NCBI GenBank assembly: GCA_004369085.1
Contig: ML210214.1
Span: 1-64,000, forward strand
Direction: 5' to 3'
DNA length: 64,000 nucleotides
Source of the DNA: Coprinopsis marcescibilis
Taxonomy: Eukaryota > Basidiomycota > Agaricomycetes > Agaricales > Psathyrellaceae
Below the pieces are notes generated by a model. The model ran no database searches. It had not been told where the DNA came from and saw nothing but the letters and a program-made list of their open reading frames with translations. Positions 60,905-64,000 of the stretch are shown piece after piece (the first letter of the stretch is position 1; every line of letters begins with the position of its first letter). Position numbers and translations under genes: made by a program.

Positions 60905-61867
60905 TTATTCGACGGTGTCTTCTTCTGATACAAAGCAAATGACCTTGGCATCGTCGTTCACGGTGTCGACATAGGTTTTTATCAAGACACAGAGCTGCTC
61001 AGACTCGACCACTGACATTGGAGCGCTATAGTCCCTAAATTCTCCCGTTTGCACGAGTTTGGTAAAAGAAATTCTGGAAGATCTGCACTGAATGAACCTG
61101 CAGTAAGAATATGTAACTTGCGCATACCTTCCGTCTGCCAACTCGTAAAATCGGTCGTATCCAGTCGTGATTGCGTTTATACATTCCTTGACAGTTTCTT
61201 CAACTTGTGTTGTTTCTTCTTCTGACAGAGTGTGGTAGAACGCGCAGCGAAAGGCGCCAGTTTGTGATGCGGTTGGAAGATATCGATTAAGGTGCAGCCA
61301 AAAGTCAGTCATGGGGCCCGAGACCCAGCTCTCGTAGATATGCTGTAAAGATTATTCAGTTTTCGTCGCAGAGGGCGAGCCATACGAGCTACACACCTTA
61401 GCACAACACATTTTAACTATTTCCAGGAACATATCGCGGAGGGCGGGATCATTTGAAACAATGAATCGCACGTTGGTCGCAAGGTCAGGATCCAATTCTG
61501 TTAGATCTTCGGTTGCGTTCGCTCGCATGGACAGGAGATAGTCCCCTATTATTTTCATATGGGTTTGGCGATGAAATTCGACAGAAGCAAGGAGGTCAAG
61601 CAAGGATCCCGTCAGATTGACGTTGAATGTCGGAAACAAGATATTGTAGACGGCAAATCGTAGAATATCAATCGGGACCGGCTCTGATTTCTTTGTATGA
61701 CCTTCCTGCTCCATCACCTCTTTTACCAGCGCTAATATCATGGTCAGTGTGGATTCAGATGCCACAAACATGGAAACTTGCCATGTATTCGTTCATGCAT
61801 TTCCAATGATGGAGGCTCCTGTGCTGAGAACTTCAGTTCTGCGACTGATGCGAGAACAGCCTCCATG
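60905..61867 (-). CDS. Orphan protein of about 270 aa
   Basis: I do not recognise the family. The start at 61867 (MEAVLASVAELKFSAQEPPS) was chosen, though the frame is open further upstream. Four exons are bridged in phase. The first intron uses GC (GCAAGT near 61780). The second joins KMCCAK to HIYESWVSGP, and the third joins YELADGR to SSRISFTK. The protein is largely helical (PVPIDILRFAVYNILFP; MTDFWLHLNRYLPTAS) with an acidic, Thr-rich centre (LSEEETTQVEETV). It ends VICFVSEEDTVE. No signal peptide or membrane segment is present. It is convergent with the PDAT gene, 64 bp between stops. Confidence 0.6.
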
Positions 61868-62422
61868 TTGACTGATATTGCATGCAGGTCAAAGCGAAAC
61901 GGATTCACGCAGTTGCTCGGTGAACGTTGCACCTTGAGCAAGTCACAGTCATGGGGAAGTGCAGTGTGCACGGACCTTGTCACGGTCAGGTGCTGGATGC
62001 GTGATCCGTGGGAATCTTGACATGAACTTCTTGGCGAAGGCTTGAACTTGAAGCTTCTACTTACTGCTAAAGCACAACCCTTTCTCCCCGTTGCGACTCC
62101 GTTTACGCTCCGAAAAGGAATATCTCTGTGGCAGATGTGGCCTTGAAAGCTTTTAGAGTAAGAGCTTTGATACACGCCTTCTTTCACCGAATTACATCCT
62201 CGTAACTCTCAGTTCTTTCTTCATCGGAGCTAGATTATTAATATTTTGCTTGCTTCGCTCAGAATTGACGACCGGACACCTACTCTGACACAAGCTGCCC
62301 GGGAGAAGGCACTCCACATGGCTTTAATGTCTGCCAGGGCTCAAACCCTGGATAGCTTCCAATGTTACAAATACCCATTCAAGCGCGGACAACAGTTCGA
62401 AGAGGAAAGGTAAACCCTAGGA
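61868..62422. other. Intergenic, with one coding-like fragment
   Basis: This holds the likely promoter of the orphan gene at 60905-61867. On the plus strand, 62264-62413 forms an open stretch (IDDRTPTLTQAAREKALHMA to QQFEEER, stop 62411) directly after a good acceptor-like CGCTCAG. No partner exon was found, so it is not called as a gene. Confidence 0.35.
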
Positions 62423-62713
62423 CTATGTCCAGGCCATCTCCGCGGGTAAACTTCTCCACCGATAGGGCAACTTTTGTTTTCTGCGTACACGTCGAACAGT
62501 CATAGGTCTTCGGCTTCTTCTCAATGTCCACAGAGCCCTGGGACGGTAACGCTTGCCAGAAGAGCTGTAATCTCTAGGAGAGCTTATGTGCCGACGGAAG
62601 CGTCCCTTGGCTACTACATCGACTACCGACTCTGCCATTATATCGGATTCATGTTGCGTTAACGCTTCAATCAGATCGTCTCGAAACTTGCTTGGATGAT
62701 TGGAAGGGACCAA
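62423..62713 (-). CDS. Uncertain 96-aa ORF
   Basis: The frame opens with ATG at 62713 (MVPSNHPSKFRDDLIEALTQ), and the first 45 residues look protein-like and amphipathic (HESDIMAESVVDVVAKGRF). The rest is strongly Arg-rich (RRSRRPMTVRRVRRKQK), which suggests that translation may leave the true frame after an intron. It could be the first exon of a minus-strand gene or a spurious frame. No family is recognised. Confidence 0.25.
   Translation of the reverse strand: MVPSNHPSKFRDDLIEALTQHESDIMAESVVDVVAKGRFRRHISSPRDYSSSGKRYRPRALWTLRRSRRPMTVRRVRRKQKLPYRWRSLPAEMAWT

Positions 62714-64000
<1,287 letters not shown>

Noticed and set aside
62325..62360. tRNA T-arm-like string (GGGCTCAAACCCTGG)
   Set aside because: The T-loop would need GTTCAAA-type sequence, and no acceptor, D or anticodon arms can be formed around it.

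Overview
The window looks like a gene-dense chromosome segment from a filamentous basidiomycete, most likely an Agaricomycete. Coding sequence is broken by many short introns (mostly 38-70 nt, GT..AG with a CTRAY-like branch site). The gene content is typical of a mushroom genome: a Pcl-type cyclin, Zn2Cys6, C2H2 and homeodomain regulators, an AA9 lytic polysaccharide monooxygenase, New1/Elf1, Rrp12, and a flavin-dependent halogenase of the type found in mushrooms. No rRNA, tRNA, transposon or CRISPR array was recognised. Gene models were built by hand by joining reading frames at phase-compatible splice sites. Intron positions are therefore inferred. Where coordinates of individual exons are given, the phases were checked.

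Layout. 1-1.5 kb: non-coding, with a three-copy 32-bp tandem repeat. 1.5-15 kb: signalling and regulatory genes. These are a Pho85-type cyclin (+), a small orphan protein (-), a Zn2Cys6 regulator (-), a cell-wall-integrity-type MAPKK (-), two orphan ORFs (+), the N-terminal acetyltransferase NAA50 (+) and a C2H2 zinc-finger protein (-). 15-18.6 kb: the longest stretch without a recognisable gene. 18.6-32 kb: a CREG-like secreted split-barrel protein (+), an orphan 474-residue protein (-), a mitochondrial BolA protein (+), a C2H2 regulator (+), an NDR-family kinase with an N-terminal CRIB motif (-) and a homeodomain regulator (+). 32-49 kb: an AA9 LPMO (-) followed by a compact housekeeping block: New1/Elf1 (-), glycerol-3-phosphate acyltransferase (-), Rrp12 (+), proteasome assembly chaperone 2 (-), a UCH-family deubiquitinase (+) and ETF-alpha (-). 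49-64 kb: a very large ZNFX1/Hrr1-like helicase with CCCH, NFX1 and RZ zinc fingers (+), the triacylglycerol-forming PDAT Lro1 (+), an orphan protein (-), an uncertain small ORF (-), and the 5' part of a flavin-dependent halogenase (+) that runs off the window.

How the genes relate. The housekeeping block uses short divergent promoters (93 bp between PAC2 and UCH; about 210 bp between GPAT and RRP12) and tight convergent ends (22-64 bp). Two genes act in ribosome production or function (RRP12, New1/Elf1), two in ubiquitin-proteasome biology (PAC2, UCH) and two in glycerolipid synthesis (GPAT, Lro1). The items most worth a second look are the CRIB-NDR kinase architecture, the multi-zinc-finger helicase (a relative of small-RNA-pathway helicases) and the halogenase at the right edge, which may mark a natural-product cluster beyond the window.
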